In this document: positions 10,742-22,860 of the stretch, in pieces | Numbering within the stretch: the stretch's first letter is position 1 | Layout: every line of letters begins with the position of its first letter | From: Siphonodentalium dalli | Lineage: Eukaryota > Mollusca > Scaphopoda > Gadilida > Siphonodentaliidae | Direction: 5' to 3' | Length of the DNA stretch: 64,000 nt | Assembly: GCA_032622095.1 (NCBI GenBank) | Contig: CP136065.1 | Location: 98,281,343-98,345,342 of the forward strand | The notes under the pieces: model-generated | Databases searched by the model: none | Told to the model about the DNA's origin: nothing | The model's input: the letters and a program-made list of their open reading frames with translations, nothing else | Position numbers and translations under genes: made by a program

Positions 10742-11037
10742 GTGATTGGTTGATTGGGGTTAATGTCGTTTTCATCAACTAAGGCCATATCACGACATTG
10801 CCAGTTTCGGTGGTGGAGGAAATCCGCACACTTTCGGCTAATCTAACAGTGATTTCAATGGCTGATAAACTCGTCGACCATGTGCGGCAAACCCCCGGCG
10901 AGTAACTTGTAACTCCACCAGATAACGATTTAGAGTTACAAAGTCCACGATGGAAACATGTGGATATGAGCCCATCAGCGCTAGAGGGCGAAACGGCTTG
11001 GAGTTGTACCCCAAACCGATTGAGCCACCGAGGCCCC
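10742..11037 (-). mobile_element. tRNA-derived SINE, copy 1, in lectin intron
   Basis: Flanked by a perfect 14 bp target duplication ATAATTAACATTGA (10728-10741 and 11038-11051). Read on the minus strand, it starts with GGCCTCGGTGGCTCAATCGG, which resembles a Pol III A box, and ends GACATTAACCCCAATCAACC with an (ATTG)-type tail. Aligned by eye it matches the copy at 37991-38292 over its whole length. It sits only ~65 bp upstream of the lectin exon 2 acceptor. Confidence 0.88.
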
Positions 11038-11051
11038 ATAATTAACATTGA

Positions 11052-12003
11052 TCGCCAATCCATATTTTGAACATTTGATTAGTATGTCTCAAATATTAGG
11101 ATACTTGTACACACGCATAGATTCACCATTAATTAATGCCATGAAGAAATGTTAGTTTCAACATCCACAGTACATTATATAAATATTGCAATCTCTCCAA
11201 AATCTACAAACATACATGATTGTGCTATGATGTATTTAGTTACATTTGACATTATAAATAACATAACATATCACTTTGAATAAATTGTTGTGAGTAGACT
11301 TTTAACATATTGAGACGCCAGATATGATTTGTGGTACATACGTACATATAACAGTTGATCATTTTGCTATTTCGAAATGAGGTAAATGGGAATGAGAAAA
11401 TATTCGATTCGATATATCCTATTCTAATGTTTAAAGGTTCGTTCCGATATTTCTAAATAGATGAAAACCCGAGTAAATCTCAAGACGATACCAACCATTA
11501 TGCTAATGTGGTAACATTAATGGGGTCAGATGAATAGAATCGTTTCTCCTCCAAATTATGAAAAAAATACAAATGCTTTAGTAACTGTCTTTATTTGAGC
11601 TCAGAGAGGACGATCAAATTTGTCAGATGAAGGCATTAACAACATGCAGATTTTGAATGGAGCACCGCGTCATGCCAACGACCGTAAAATAGGTCAACGC
11701 GCTGGCAGGAGTCTTTGGAAGGAAGTCATTCGGGTGCTGTTCCGAGTAACCATGACGTACCCAGAGATAATTATGATAACAGAAAAAGGATATCTCACTT
11801 CATGGTATTTAATGGCGGATTGAATTACAATGGAGATAAACGTATTCTGTTTCGTTTCGTTGGGTATTCGAGCATGAGAACAATTTGTGAACTCGCCCGC
11901 AAGCCGATTCGTTCACAAGCTGTTGTCATCCCGAATATCCAGCTCAACAAGAGTATATTTATCTACTGAGTAGAAAGGAATATAAACTACATTGTGTATA
12001 TGT
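11052..12003. other. Intron sequence of the lectin-like gene; no other gene seen
   Basis: Between the SINE and the donor of exon 1. The plus-strand ORFs at 11620-11823 and 11715-11969 have no recognisable domain and overlap one another. Confidence 0.5.
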
Positions 12004-12009
12004 ACTCAC

Positions 12010-12079
12010 CCGCTGTTATGAAACTGACAAACAAGTAAACAGACCAAACATAGCGTATCCACAAATTGGATGTCCTCAT
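12010..12079 (-). CDS. Signal-peptide exon of lectin-like gene (exon 1)
   Basis: ATG at 12079-12077 opens 23 codons plus one base: MRTSNLWIRYVWSVYLFVSF then ITA, followed by a GTGAGT donor at 12009-12004. A basic/polar start, a long hydrophobic core and a small-residue end are typical of a signal peptide, so the product should enter the secretory pathway. The phase-1 donor joins in frame to the lectin-like exon at 10664 across a 1,345 bp intron carrying a SINE. A closely related exon lies at 42769-42844 (WIRYVxSVYLFVxFIxA shared). The start was chosen because the homologous exon begins at the equivalent ATG. I saw no clear TATA box. Confidence 0.7.
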
Positions 12080-12210
12080 TGCCGTCAACTGTTGGGCTAT
12101 GCACACATGTAAGTTATGGACAACAGCTCTTGTGATTCTGAAGTGTAAACAATACATGCATGCCGAGGGGCTATCACCACTGAAAATGATAGAACCACTT
12201 TTGATTTTTT
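12080..12210 (-). other. Upstream flank conserved with the paralogous exon
   Basis: Sequence upstream of the ATG resembles 42845-42975 (plus-strand pieces such as ACAACAGCTCTTGTGATTCTG versus ACAACAGTTGTGTTGGTTCTG, and GAGGGGCTATCAC versus GAGGGGGTATCAC). The homology therefore extends past the coding exon into 5'UTR or promoter. It supports duplication of a whole 5' gene end. Confidence 0.5.
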
Positions 12211-14696
12211 TAACGTTACCCCTGTTATACCTCTTTTTGAGTCCTCTAGATGGTCGCACAGTAATTTATATAGCGGACATATATACATACTGACATATAT
12301 CGCAAGTATAGAGATACATGCACTTTCCCAAAAGCATAGAACCTACTGTGGATCAACTAAATCTTACAGATAGGTTTTCTGTTTAAACATATTTATTCGC
12401 CATATTATATGTACATACATGCATATACATACATTAGGAAACTGTACTTATCACATGTGCACATATGAATGCTATAAAGGAGTTCGGGTTTCCAATAAAT
12501 ATATTTGTCAATATGTCATATGTTGCAAACTCACAACACACCTTATGCAGGTCGTCGGTGTAAACTCAACAGCGTGCACAATGTATGCGAAAGTACCGAG
12601 TTTGATTGATTGACAAGCCACATATAGATGTAATAAGATAAATAATATAAAGTTATATTTCCGTGTTGAAATCTTATGGCTGAAATAATATCAATAGAAG
12701 TTTCTGACTGAAAGGTGAAATTGCATATTTTGTTTATCCAGCCAACAACGTTTTTCGCATTGGACAAACAGATTCGGATTTTTGGCATTTACCTTGGAGA
12801 ATTTCGATACAAATATATAAACTCTGTTGGAGTGACCCACCTTACTTTAGATAGCAAAGCTATGCGCTCTCTCTTGTGTTTGTTTTCTTAGAGGAATTAA
12901 AATTAAACACACAATCGTGACTTCGATGTGGGTGGCGGATATAGAGCGATACTGACGATATTGTTCCCCGTGATGTCGTGTATTAACATAACGACAAATG
13001 AGGCGCAGCCGACGTGAGTATGTTGCCGAATACACGACAGCACTGGTATCTGCTTACATCAGAGTTATACATGGCGGTCCTTAAATCCACATACCTCGTG
13101 TCAAATACCACATGTGTGTGTCGCGGCTTGTGATACATGCTAATTCGGGAAAACAGACAGGCTCCATAGTGAAATTTAGAGAATACCACAATAACGACAA
13201 ACGTTAACTTCATTTACACGAATACACATCTAGTAACATATTAAACAATTAGACAAAGCTGCAGCTTTACTTGGCCTAGTGAAGTAGGGAATTCCCCGTA
13301 ATTCACCGTAATATCAATAAAGATGATGAATACCGAATACAATGAATAGTAAATTAATATGTGATGAATACATCAAACATTAAAGTGGATTCATAAATAA
13401 AATAGGTGATAATGTACTTGATATCCTGGACAAAACGACACTGAACAATAACCATGAATTACAACACAGCTATCTACAGCCTGTACCAAACTGGACATCA
13501 TTAAACACTAGTCATCAAAATCAAACAACGAATTAATATGCATGATAGTGTCTACCAATGCCCCATGCACACCATGTTTACACCCTTAGACAACACCTGA
13601 AATCATAAACAATGTATCACGGCTGTACGACTCTCGAAGGTGAATAATTTATATCCATGTAAATATACAATATCTTAACAAAAACAAATTAACCAACGAG
13701 GCTAGCTAGTATCTCAAATGCACATCTAAGAGTTTTTTATTTACATATATGATGGGGTGCTCCTCACTGAACGGAGGGAACTACATACACATAACATAAT
13801 TCAGCACGGTCTTGATCAAAATCTGCAGATCCCATTAAGTATTCGTCAATTAAAACACAGAAGGGAAAATCAAATACAATTATTTTATGTCGAGGACACA
13901 AGACAGATCACGGTTACTTACGAAAAATCCATATGTTATTGCATTCCCTAAATTAATCTTAATGGGTGATTGTGCATTGTTCACATAATGTTACAGATTG
14001 TTAAAGAACGTCCAATGGCGGCACACAAGATATTTATGTCAAAGCGCCAACTGAACACTTTGCTGACTGATTTACCTTTCTGTGTTCAAGTGAATCATAA
14101 TCGGAAACCAGCTTCACCTTTATGATACACGGCTTAACATATGACTGGAACGCATTGTCCAAAATATTGAATGATATGGCAGGGAAAGGTGATCTTCCTG
14201 GTATAGAAAGACCAATAACTGCATCCGCAAAACAACACACACTCGACTTCTACATGATGACATCACTCCAAACACCATTGCACAGGTTTCAGGTCACAGA
14301 AATATTACCATCAGTTTTTCTGTTGCGCCAGTGGATATACAACAAAACATAATTATCTGATATGATCTGCATAGCACCAAAACGATCACCAACCAAATCC
14401 GTTCCAACAATACATCTAGAATTATTGATACACGTGACAGCGCAGATGCGAGTCAGAAATCGGGTGTTGAAGTGTCGGAAAGTTCCAAGTTTATTAATAC
14501 TGTGAATGAGTAGTCTTCTCCTGCAGTGCCTATCGCAAGAGTATCAAAATCCAAGGAGATTACATCATGAAATATTGTTCTGTTATGGTGTGAAGTCCCT
14601 CCTTTGTGTGAGGATCACCCAAATTAATCATGGTTAAAATATTGATTTCGTAAAATTACGTAGCATTTACTTGTATATGTTAAAATTGTTATGTTG
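12211..14696. other. No gene seen
   Basis: AT-rich. Scattered ORFs of 60-81 codons on both strands (for example 12543-12788, 12983-13213, 14122-14352) lack domains or convincing splice context. No structured repeat found. Confidence 0.5.
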
Positions 14697-15000
14697 AATC
14701 TATATATATAAAAGAGTAGTATATGTCTATCTGTCTGTCCGTCTGTCTGTTTTTCGGATTTGTCTCCCAGACCTCTAGACCGTTTTCTAACTAAATGTGA
14801 TGTGGTGACTCAGGGTACCCTGGCGGAGGTTATAATGCGTTCGTTTTTTAAAAATTGATCTAAAATTGTGTAACTAAATAAACAAACACACAAATTAAAA
14901 TAAATGTGAATATTTAGGTGCAATATGAACCATATGTATGCTCTTTATATATGTGTTTTCACTGTGGCCCGCGCCATCCAACAAAATAAAGCGCTCACAG
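14697..15000 (+). repeat. Interspersed repeat B, copy 3
   Basis: The most complete copy. It has TATATATAAAAGAGTAG, a (CTGT)n tract, then TTTTTCGGATTTGTCTCCCA, GATGTGGTGACTCAGGGTAC and GGCCCGCGCCATCCAACA. The (CTGT)n microsatellite next to the TA-rich TAG boundary mirrors the (ACAG)n tails of repeats X and Z. Confidence 0.7.
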
Positions 15001-16079
15001 GGGCCGTGGCAGTATGATGTAAAATAGTCTTGGACTAGGGGGTAAAAAAAATATTTTGTATTTGTTTTATGTGTTTGTTTGTTGGGGTATTGTTAACACA
15101 GGCCATAGCTATATACATGCGACATTCCTTAGCCTTGTTGAACCGTAAAGCTCGGTTGCTTTGTTTATGGCTTCAGTTTTTGTTATTTTCTGAGGATATG
15201 CGTACGGCGTGCGTGTATGGAATATCGGTAGTCGCGTGCACATCTTTTTTTTTACTTGATGTTTGTTTCTAATGATTGAAATACATCCAGTGTGGTAAGT
15301 CAATTGTTAATTGTGTTAGTATGTGGTATTTATTTGTCAAGGCCCTTTTGTCTATATAGTATCAGGTAGGATGTTGTGTAGCATATTATTGTCATATGTA
15401 TTTCAATGTTCATTGTAACTTGTGCGTGATGTTATGGAATATGATCGATCTTGATCTCCGTCGTTACATTCGGCAGTAGTCATGTTTGATCTAAATGTCT
15501 TCCTGTTTGCTGTAGTAGGTAAGTGTTTGTAATTAGCCACACCTTAATTATTGCTTTTTTGTATGCAGCGGAATTTGTTGCTGATGCCCATACTAGATGG
15601 CTGATTAATTTTGTAGATGCATCATATTTAGTGATATTACCAATTGCATCCAATCCAAATTGACAATTGTACTGAACATATCGTCGCACCGTAATTGAAT
15701 CTGATTCTAGGTAAGGGAAATTGAATAGTCACGTGATCGGAATTTCTCGGAATTTAACATCTCACAACGTCTGGTGCTGATAACTATGTATGTGTGTTGC
15801 GCGTAACAAAATAGTTCCTGTTTTTAAATTGAGTTCTATTGCATTTGTTTTGGGACGAATTGTAAGATAAATGGGTTATCACAAGCAATGGACTCGTCGA
15901 TAGACTGCCCAGAGTAGGTAACGAGGCTTGAATATGGATATCAGAAACCCACATTGTGGTGATAACCTATAGTTATTACTTAAATGCATAATATGTGTAC
16001 TGATTCATGTAGATCATATTGAACAGATGTATATGAACTTGACATGTCATGCCATTTCGGCGCATGCACATATACGTCG
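15001..16079. other. No gene seen
   Basis: T-rich sequence. The ORFs at 15069-15272 (+) and 15480-15689 (-) show no recognisable motif. Confidence 0.5.
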
Positions 16080-16290
16080 GATATGATGATGATTATGCCG
16101 CTTATGATGACGATAATGATGACGATGATAGTGATGATGAGAATAAGAACAATGATGACATGACGGTGGTGACGTCAATGATGATGACGATTGGAAATGA
16201 CGACGATTACACCGTCGACGATGGTGATACTAATTATGATGACAGTAACGATGACGACGGTGAGAATGATGGAATATATGTGACCCCATT
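16080..16290 (+). repeat. Degenerate GAT/GAC trinucleotide repeat
   Basis: Long run of GATGAY-type triplets. Read in frame it gives an 81-codon Asp-rich ORF from 16049, but the composition follows from the repeat, so I do not call it a gene. Confidence 0.85.
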
Positions 16291-17594
16291 GTAATATATC
16301 CATCTTTTGTATTAGTTTGCATTTTTGATTAATGTATACAGTATAGCATATGTTGAAAGCCCATCCGTATGTATACACATAATTAAAATCTACACCATTG
16401 GATTCCTCAAGACAGTATCAAAAGACCGCGTAATCAAACGGTCTTGTCTGCACCAAAAATGCGAGCGACGTTCTGGAACTGCTTATCCATGTGCTAAATA
16501 TTGATTTCTATGGATGCCACTCATGCCGTCTTATTACGCGGTGTAGTCATATAGATGCATAGCACATATGACCATATGACCCTTGTTAAAATTTCGCCAT
16601 AATACTAACCAACTAAGCTTGAACAAGCAAACATTGGTTAGAAATCGAGAACGGCCTATACATAAACATACAAACCATGTGGGTGAGATCATTTGAACAA
16701 AATGTGTTATAGATGTCAAAAAAGAAGTACATTTCATTATGAAATTGCACAGTTATAAATAATATTAGAGAGTGTTTCGTCGAAGAAATAAATGACCAGA
16801 ACTGGACCGTTAATGATATGACTTATCAAACATAAAATCTTGTCCATATTGAAAAATGATCTATTTAGCCACCAATGGCGTGAATAACAACAATATTGAA
16901 AATTAACATGATATGCATATTCTGCTATATAAATAATTCTACGCCTTATAATTTTGTATGTCAGGTGACTCTCTCGCCTTCTGATTGGCTAAATGATTGT
17001 ACAGATATTACTCGCGACGTGCATCATTCGACGTAGGTTCCGTCTATGCTTAGTTTGGTATCCGCGTTGTGCTTGTCGTTCTAAACGTGCGCTTCATGTT
17101 TAATATACATTGCAGAGTACAATATTTATACCTACGGTGGCTGATTTAGGACATAACAAAATATTTTTATCTCGAAATTTCGAGATAACTTTACATATAT
17201 ACAGTCGTTGGATTAACACATTCTCATCAAATGCAAATCAAATGAAGAGAAACGTGGCAACTTCGGTGAAGAGTTAAATATAATTTCGAAGTTATGACCA
17301 AAACAAAACTATTTCGATTGATTGAACGCTGGGAAGTTGCCATGGTAATCATCAGTTAGCTCAACTTAGCTGATCTCCAGATGAATCATACGATTCTATC
17401 CAGCACTTGATCCCACCATTTAAGAGTCAACGGTTCGCGCCAAAGGATTCAAATGGGGCCTTGAAGTAATCTCCGATATCATAGATTGGATTGAATCTGG
17501 CCAGGAAAATGCTCCACCTACAGCGAACTGAGCGAACTGCAACCAACTCGACAGGAAATGAATAGTGGTACGCACTACATAAAACAAAGTTTCC
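16291..17594. other. No gene seen
   Basis: AT-rich intergenic or intronic sequence with no supported feature. The right part adjoins the R repeat. Confidence 0.5.
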
Positions 17595-19115
17595 ATATAG
17601 CTCACACAAACAGATATACTTACCAGCTATATACAAATAAGAATAGTAACTATTTAACATAAAAGCTTTCCTTATCTGCTTAAGAACTGTATGCCGATAG
17701 ACTGAACAGGGAGCGAACGGCGTGTGGACAACACATCTAATACCGATGACTCTTTGGTCAATCAATTTTATCACGTGGTGCAACTTTGCGTTCCATAGCT
17801 ATGTTGGGAAACAATGGAACATAGTATACTCTCTCGTGCCTTTTCTCTCGCATGCCATGTACATATCCGCGCCATCTGCGGGTATATTATTAGATTGCTC
17901 GTAACATACGGTTTGAATCCTGACATGGGCGAAGGTGGGGACCGATTTTTTCAAGCTTGATCTGAGTTGAGGGACATCTCAGTATGTCATTCCGATCGAT
18001 ACATGGCCATTTCGACAATTAATGATAATTTGTTCACGCGGACTGAAGTAAGCGCATTTGAAGCAATGAACACTCATACTGAGTCCGTGCCTCCAGATAT
18101 ATGATATAGATAAATATTGTGGTAAAAATCGGTGTTAACAAATTGTTTGAAAAATTGCCTTATTTCATATACCCCCATGTCTGATCAGGACGGCGCCACT
18201 TTGGAACATTTAAGCTACATCGTTAGATTCACCAGGTCATGGTGATTCCTAAATTGGAGAACAGTCGGTGACAAGATGTCTTTATCGATTTTGGTGAACC
18301 TACTCCAACTCTCATTCCCGGAACCGATTGTGCCACTTTGGCTCCTTTGAATCTCAAAATTCGAATTCTCATATCACGGCGATCCCAACATAAAAGTTTG
18401 GTATGTCTGTAAGATACATATTGGCCACATTTGTTTTGACAGTCGTTGCGCCACTCTGGAATCATATTCACCATTAGAGTCATCATAATATCACGGTGAT
18501 GACTATACTTAAGTTAAGGAAATCCGTGATAAAATGTATTGATAAATTTGTGTCCTATTCGGACAGCTCCACTTTCGCATCTTTAAACCACACCATTCCT
18601 GTATTATGGAGATGATGATGGATCTCAGCGAAAGATATAACTGATTCCCGGCGCCCCTTTTCCATGACGACAGCGACACTGTTGGAGTGTTTTAAACTTG
18701 AGCATTATCGTACTAGAAAATTATCACAGATAGACCAATTTGGAGCTCCCTATGTGGTACCCCTTGAACGTCAATAGCGGGCAAGAAGACATACATTCGA
18801 AAATATAGATAAATCGGAATGTGTGGAGCAGTGGCTAAATATGATGTTTTGATTGAAATAAGAGAACGGAAACTTCTACTCTTGAGACAAAATGTTTTGA
18901 ATATTTCTGACAATAATTGACGAATCTGATTGCTCTCTTGCGCCGAAATGTGATTATTATGATAATAGAATAAGAAACTGAAAAGACTTCACACATTTGC
19001 CGTATATATTTCAGCTGATACTAATCATCCTGACAGTCATAGCATACAGTAAAATTATTGTGTGACTATAACCGCTTCTGTTGCACAGTCTGGGAAGTTT
19101 CAAGTCAAGCGACAA
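17595..19115 (+). repeat. Long repeat R, copy 1
   Basis: Matches 53720-55080 in the same orientation through several blocks, including GAGCGAACGGCGTGTGGACA, GGAACCGATTGTGCCACTTT, ATAGATAAATCGGAATGTGT and TATATTTCAGCTGATACTAA. Its first ~220 bp also match the inverted copy at 63710-64000. The central part (about 18180-18720) consists of diverged ~130 bp units (GCGCCACTTTGG...GATTTTGGTG) related to the W array at 58.8-61.3 kb. No transposase or reverse transcriptase seen. Confidence 0.75.
17623..17790 (-). other. Exon-like conserved block in repeat R
   Basis: On the minus strand this reads through VVHTPFAPCSVYRHTVL and LNSYYSYLYIAG and ends at a perfect splice donor (GTAAGTAT). Copies at 53740-53905 (-) and 63820-63980 (+) keep the VVHTPFA block and the donor (GTATGTAT) but carry stops and frame shifts. 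I do not recognise the protein family. It could be a first exon of a gene family captured or spread by the repeat, or part of the repeat itself. Confidence 0.4.
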
Positions 19116-19310
19116 CCTCCTATAGAGAGACTTCTAACTAAAAGTTTTAAAAAAATTTGCACAGTCTCAAAAATCAAATGTGCTTCTAAAAATAGGCACC
19201 TGGTGTGTTGTATAGTCCCAAGCATGTTCTAAGGATCAGCTCGGCTCGGCATGTTTCGGAGGCAATAAATATAACATTGCTACTGTGCTATATCTCCTAT
19301 ATATACTACT

Positions 19311-20786
19311 AGCCGGGCTATTCAAAAACCAAATTTCAAGTCGATAGCTCCACCCGTTTCCGAGATCTGGTCTGCGCATGCGCGAAGCTGGCGTCGCACG
19401 GGCTCGGCGACCCGATAAAATTCGTATCCGGGGCAAGATACATTCACACACCAAATTTCAAGTCGATAGCTCCACCCGTTTCCGAGATCTCGCCTGCGCA
19501 TGCGCGAAGCGGGCGCCGCACGGGCTCGCCAATACGACAACGACGACCGCCTGGTCAAACTACACACACGTACCAAATTTCAAGTCGATAGCTCCACCCG
19601 TTTCCGAGATCTCGTCGGCGCATGCGCGAAGCGGGCGCCGCACGGACTCGCCAATACGACAACGACGACCGCCTGGTCAAACTACACACACGTACCAAGT
19701 TTCGTCCCGATCGGTAGAGAATCGTAGATTTGTATAAATGACATACAGACATACAGACAAACAAACAAACAAACAGAGGTCTTCAAAATATATATGAGAC
19801 TAGCCGATGAGCCCGACGTTGTCCGGGCTGTTCAAAAACCAAATTTCAAGTCGATAGCTCTACCCAGCCCGACGTTGTCCGGGCTATTCAAAAACCAAAT
19901 TTCAAGTCGATAGCTCTACCCGTTTCCGAGATATGGTCTGCGCATGCGCGAAGATGGCGTCGCACGGGCTCGGCGACCGGATAAAATTCGTATCCGGGGC
20001 AAGATACATTCACATACCAAATTTCAAGTCGATAGCTCCACCCGTTTCCGAGATATCGTCTGCGCATGCGCGAAGCTGGCGTCACACGGGCTCGGCGACC
20101 AATAAAATTCGTATCCGGGGCAAGATACATTCACATAGCCAATTTCAAGTGGATAGCTCCACCCGTTTCGAGATCTCGTCTGCGCATGCGCGAAGCGGGC
20201 GCCGCACGGACTCGCCAATACGACAGCGTCGACCGCCTGGTCAAACTACACACACGTACCAAGTTTCGTCTCGATCGGTCGAGAATCGTAGATTTGTATA
20301 AATGACATACATACAGACAGACAGACAGACAGACAAACAAACAGACGTCTTCAAAATATATATGAGACTAGCCGATGAGCCCGACGTTGTCCGGGCTATT
20401 CAAAAACCAAATTTCAAGTCGATAGCTCTACCCGTTTCCGAGAACTGGTCTGCGCATGCGCGAAGCTGGCGTCGCACGGGCTCGGCGACCCGATAAAATT
20501 CGTAATAGGGGCAAGATACATTCACATACCAAATTTCAAGTCGATAGCTCCACCCGTTTCCGAGATATCGTCTGCGCATGCGCGAAGCTGGGGTCGCACG
20601 GGCTCGGCGACCCGATAAAATTCGTATCCGGGGCATGATACATTCACATAGCAAATTTCAAGTCGATAGTTCCACCCGTTTCCAAGATCTCGTCTGCGCA
20701 TGCGCGAAGCGGGCGCCGCACGGGCTCGCCAATACGACAACGATGACAGACAGACAAACAGAGGTCTTCAAAATATATATGAGACT
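19311..20786 (+). repeat. Repeat Z, left outlying cluster (about three units)
   Basis: A 5'-truncated unit starts at 19311 (CTAGCCGGGCTATTC). Units starting at 19803 and 20371 follow, each ending with the ACAG/ACAA tract and TATATATGAGACTAG. The 19803 unit is 568 bp, with an extra ~122 bp monomer. These copies are more diverged from one another than the units right of 22447, as expected at a satellite edge. Many overlapping ORFs on both strands are artefacts. Confidence 0.9.
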
Positions 20787-21897
20787 AGCAGGGCTGCCCG
20801 GCGTAGCCCGGGTTAAAGTGTAATAAAAACGTTAATAAATGTTGTCAATCGGTTGGTAAGCACACATACCAGTATGGATGAAGAGTTCTGCATTTTGTAT
20901 CAATGCCATAGATTATCCGTTTCCATAAATTTTAAGGTACCCCGATGCCCATACTGACATCGGGTGTCAAATTTGTTGAAGCCTGGAAAAACTAAAACTA
21001 CACCATTATGTTCCTTATATCGCAGCCATACCTATATATGTTAAGTATAAAGCGCGACAAAAACAGTTTTAACAATGTTTGTTCCCTTTCCCCAACCCCC
21101 ATGTCGACTATATAAGTTTGGTATTAATGCCGACAAATGTGGTGTTCATCCTAATTAGTGTCCAAGTAGTTGCACATAATGTCTTCGATATTGACCATAT
21201 TATATTTTATACGAGCCACCAATAGCCATCAAAACCAAAATTGTATGTTTTATCTTATAGCCATGGCCAGTTTCCTAAAACAAAACCGACGATCGCCCAT
21301 ATATATTTGCCACATATAGCTAATAGCAGGATTGCACCCCATGCATTATACCAATCATGGGAGAGAGGGATGCACATATAGTATATTCATAGGAATGATC
21401 TCTGAATATTAAATTGAATCCCACCTGACTGAAAACTCTTTTGCCAACAAAGATAAACAGTGACATGTATTTCTAAATGTATCAAAAAGATCGATTGAAC
21501 TGGAAGCTTTCATCGTCTTTCTGTGGATTGAAAGACGTATCACTCGCTTTGTATACGTTACTCACGGTGAGTGTGTAAATTCGATAGTTAATCTGAATAC
21601 GGAGTGTTTTATCTACATTTCAAAACACCCATGACACTACAGTTTATATGTGTTGTGAACTCAAGAATGAATCTGGCTTGCCGTTAAAAGCTATGTGCAT
21701 ACTTCAACACAGAGGCTCTTTGGTCTGGCGCTGACACCAGTATTTCAATTCCGCCATTCTTTATACTTGACCATAAAGATCTGTGGTGGATCTTTCTTAA
21801 CATGTTGATAGTCAGATAGTACCGTTTTGCGCGAAAGTGTTTTTCTTCATTTTTTTGCCTTCGTGTGTATGCATTCCTCATATATATATATATACTA
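20787..21897 (+). repeat. Repeat W-type start plus unique sequence interrupting the Z array
   Basis: Directly after a Z tail, CTAGCAGGGCTGCCCGGCGT begins, with a CCCGG/CCGGG stem, then GGTTAAAGTG. This matches the end of the W element near 61290 (reverse complement CTGGCGTTGCTCGGG-type). Most of the following ~1 kb looks single copy. It ends in a (TA)n run at 21880-21894, where the Z array resumes. Confidence 0.55.
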
Positions 21898-22860
21898 GCC
21901 GATGAGCCCGACGTTGTCCGGGCTATTCAAAAACCAAATTTCAAGTCGATAGCTCCACCCGTTTCCAAGATCTGGTCTGCGCATGCGATAGCTCTACCCG
22001 TTTCCGAGATCTGGTCTGTGCATGCGCGAAGCTGGCGTCGCACGGGCTCGGCGACCCGATAAAATTCGTACCCGGGGCAAGATACATTCACATACCAAAT
22101 TTCAAATCGATAGCTCCACCCGTTTCCGAGATCTGGTCTGCGCATGCGCGAAGCTGGCGTCGCACGGGCTCGGCGATCGGATAAAATTCGTATCCGGGGC
22201 AAAATACATTCACATAGCAAATTTCAAGTCGATAGCTCCACCTGTTTCCGAGATCTCGTCTGCGCATGCGGGAAGCGGGCGCCGCACGGGCCCGCCAATA
22301 CGACAACGACGACCGCCTGGTCAAACTACACACATGTACCAAGTTTCGTCCCGATCGGTCGAGAATCGTAGATTTGTATAAATGACATACAGACAGACAG
22401 GTATACAGACAGACAAACAGAGGTCTTCAAAATATATATGAGACTAGCCGATGAGCCCGACGTTGTCCGGGCTATTCAAAAACCAAATTTCAAGTCGATA
22501 GCTCTACCCAGCCCGACGTTATTTCAAGTCGATAGCTCTACCCGTTTCCTAGATCTGGTCTGCGCATGCGCGAAGCGGGCGCCACACGGACTCGGCGACC
22601 CGATAAAATTCGTATCCGGGGCAAGATACATTCACATACCAAATTTCAAGTCGATAGCTCCACCCGTTTCCGAGATCTCGTCTGCGCATGCGCGAATCGG
22701 GCGCCGCACGGGCTCGCCAATACGACAACGACGACCGCCTGGTCAAACTACACACACGTACCAAGTTTCGTCCCGTTCGGTCGAGAATCGTAGATTTGTA
22801 TCAATGACATACAGACAAACATACATACAAACAGAGGTCTTCAAAATATATATGAGACTA

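Noticed and set aside
16049-16294. Asp-rich 81-codon ORF as an acidic protein
   Set aside because: It is the translation of a degenerate GAT/GAC trinucleotide repeat, with no homologous features outside it.
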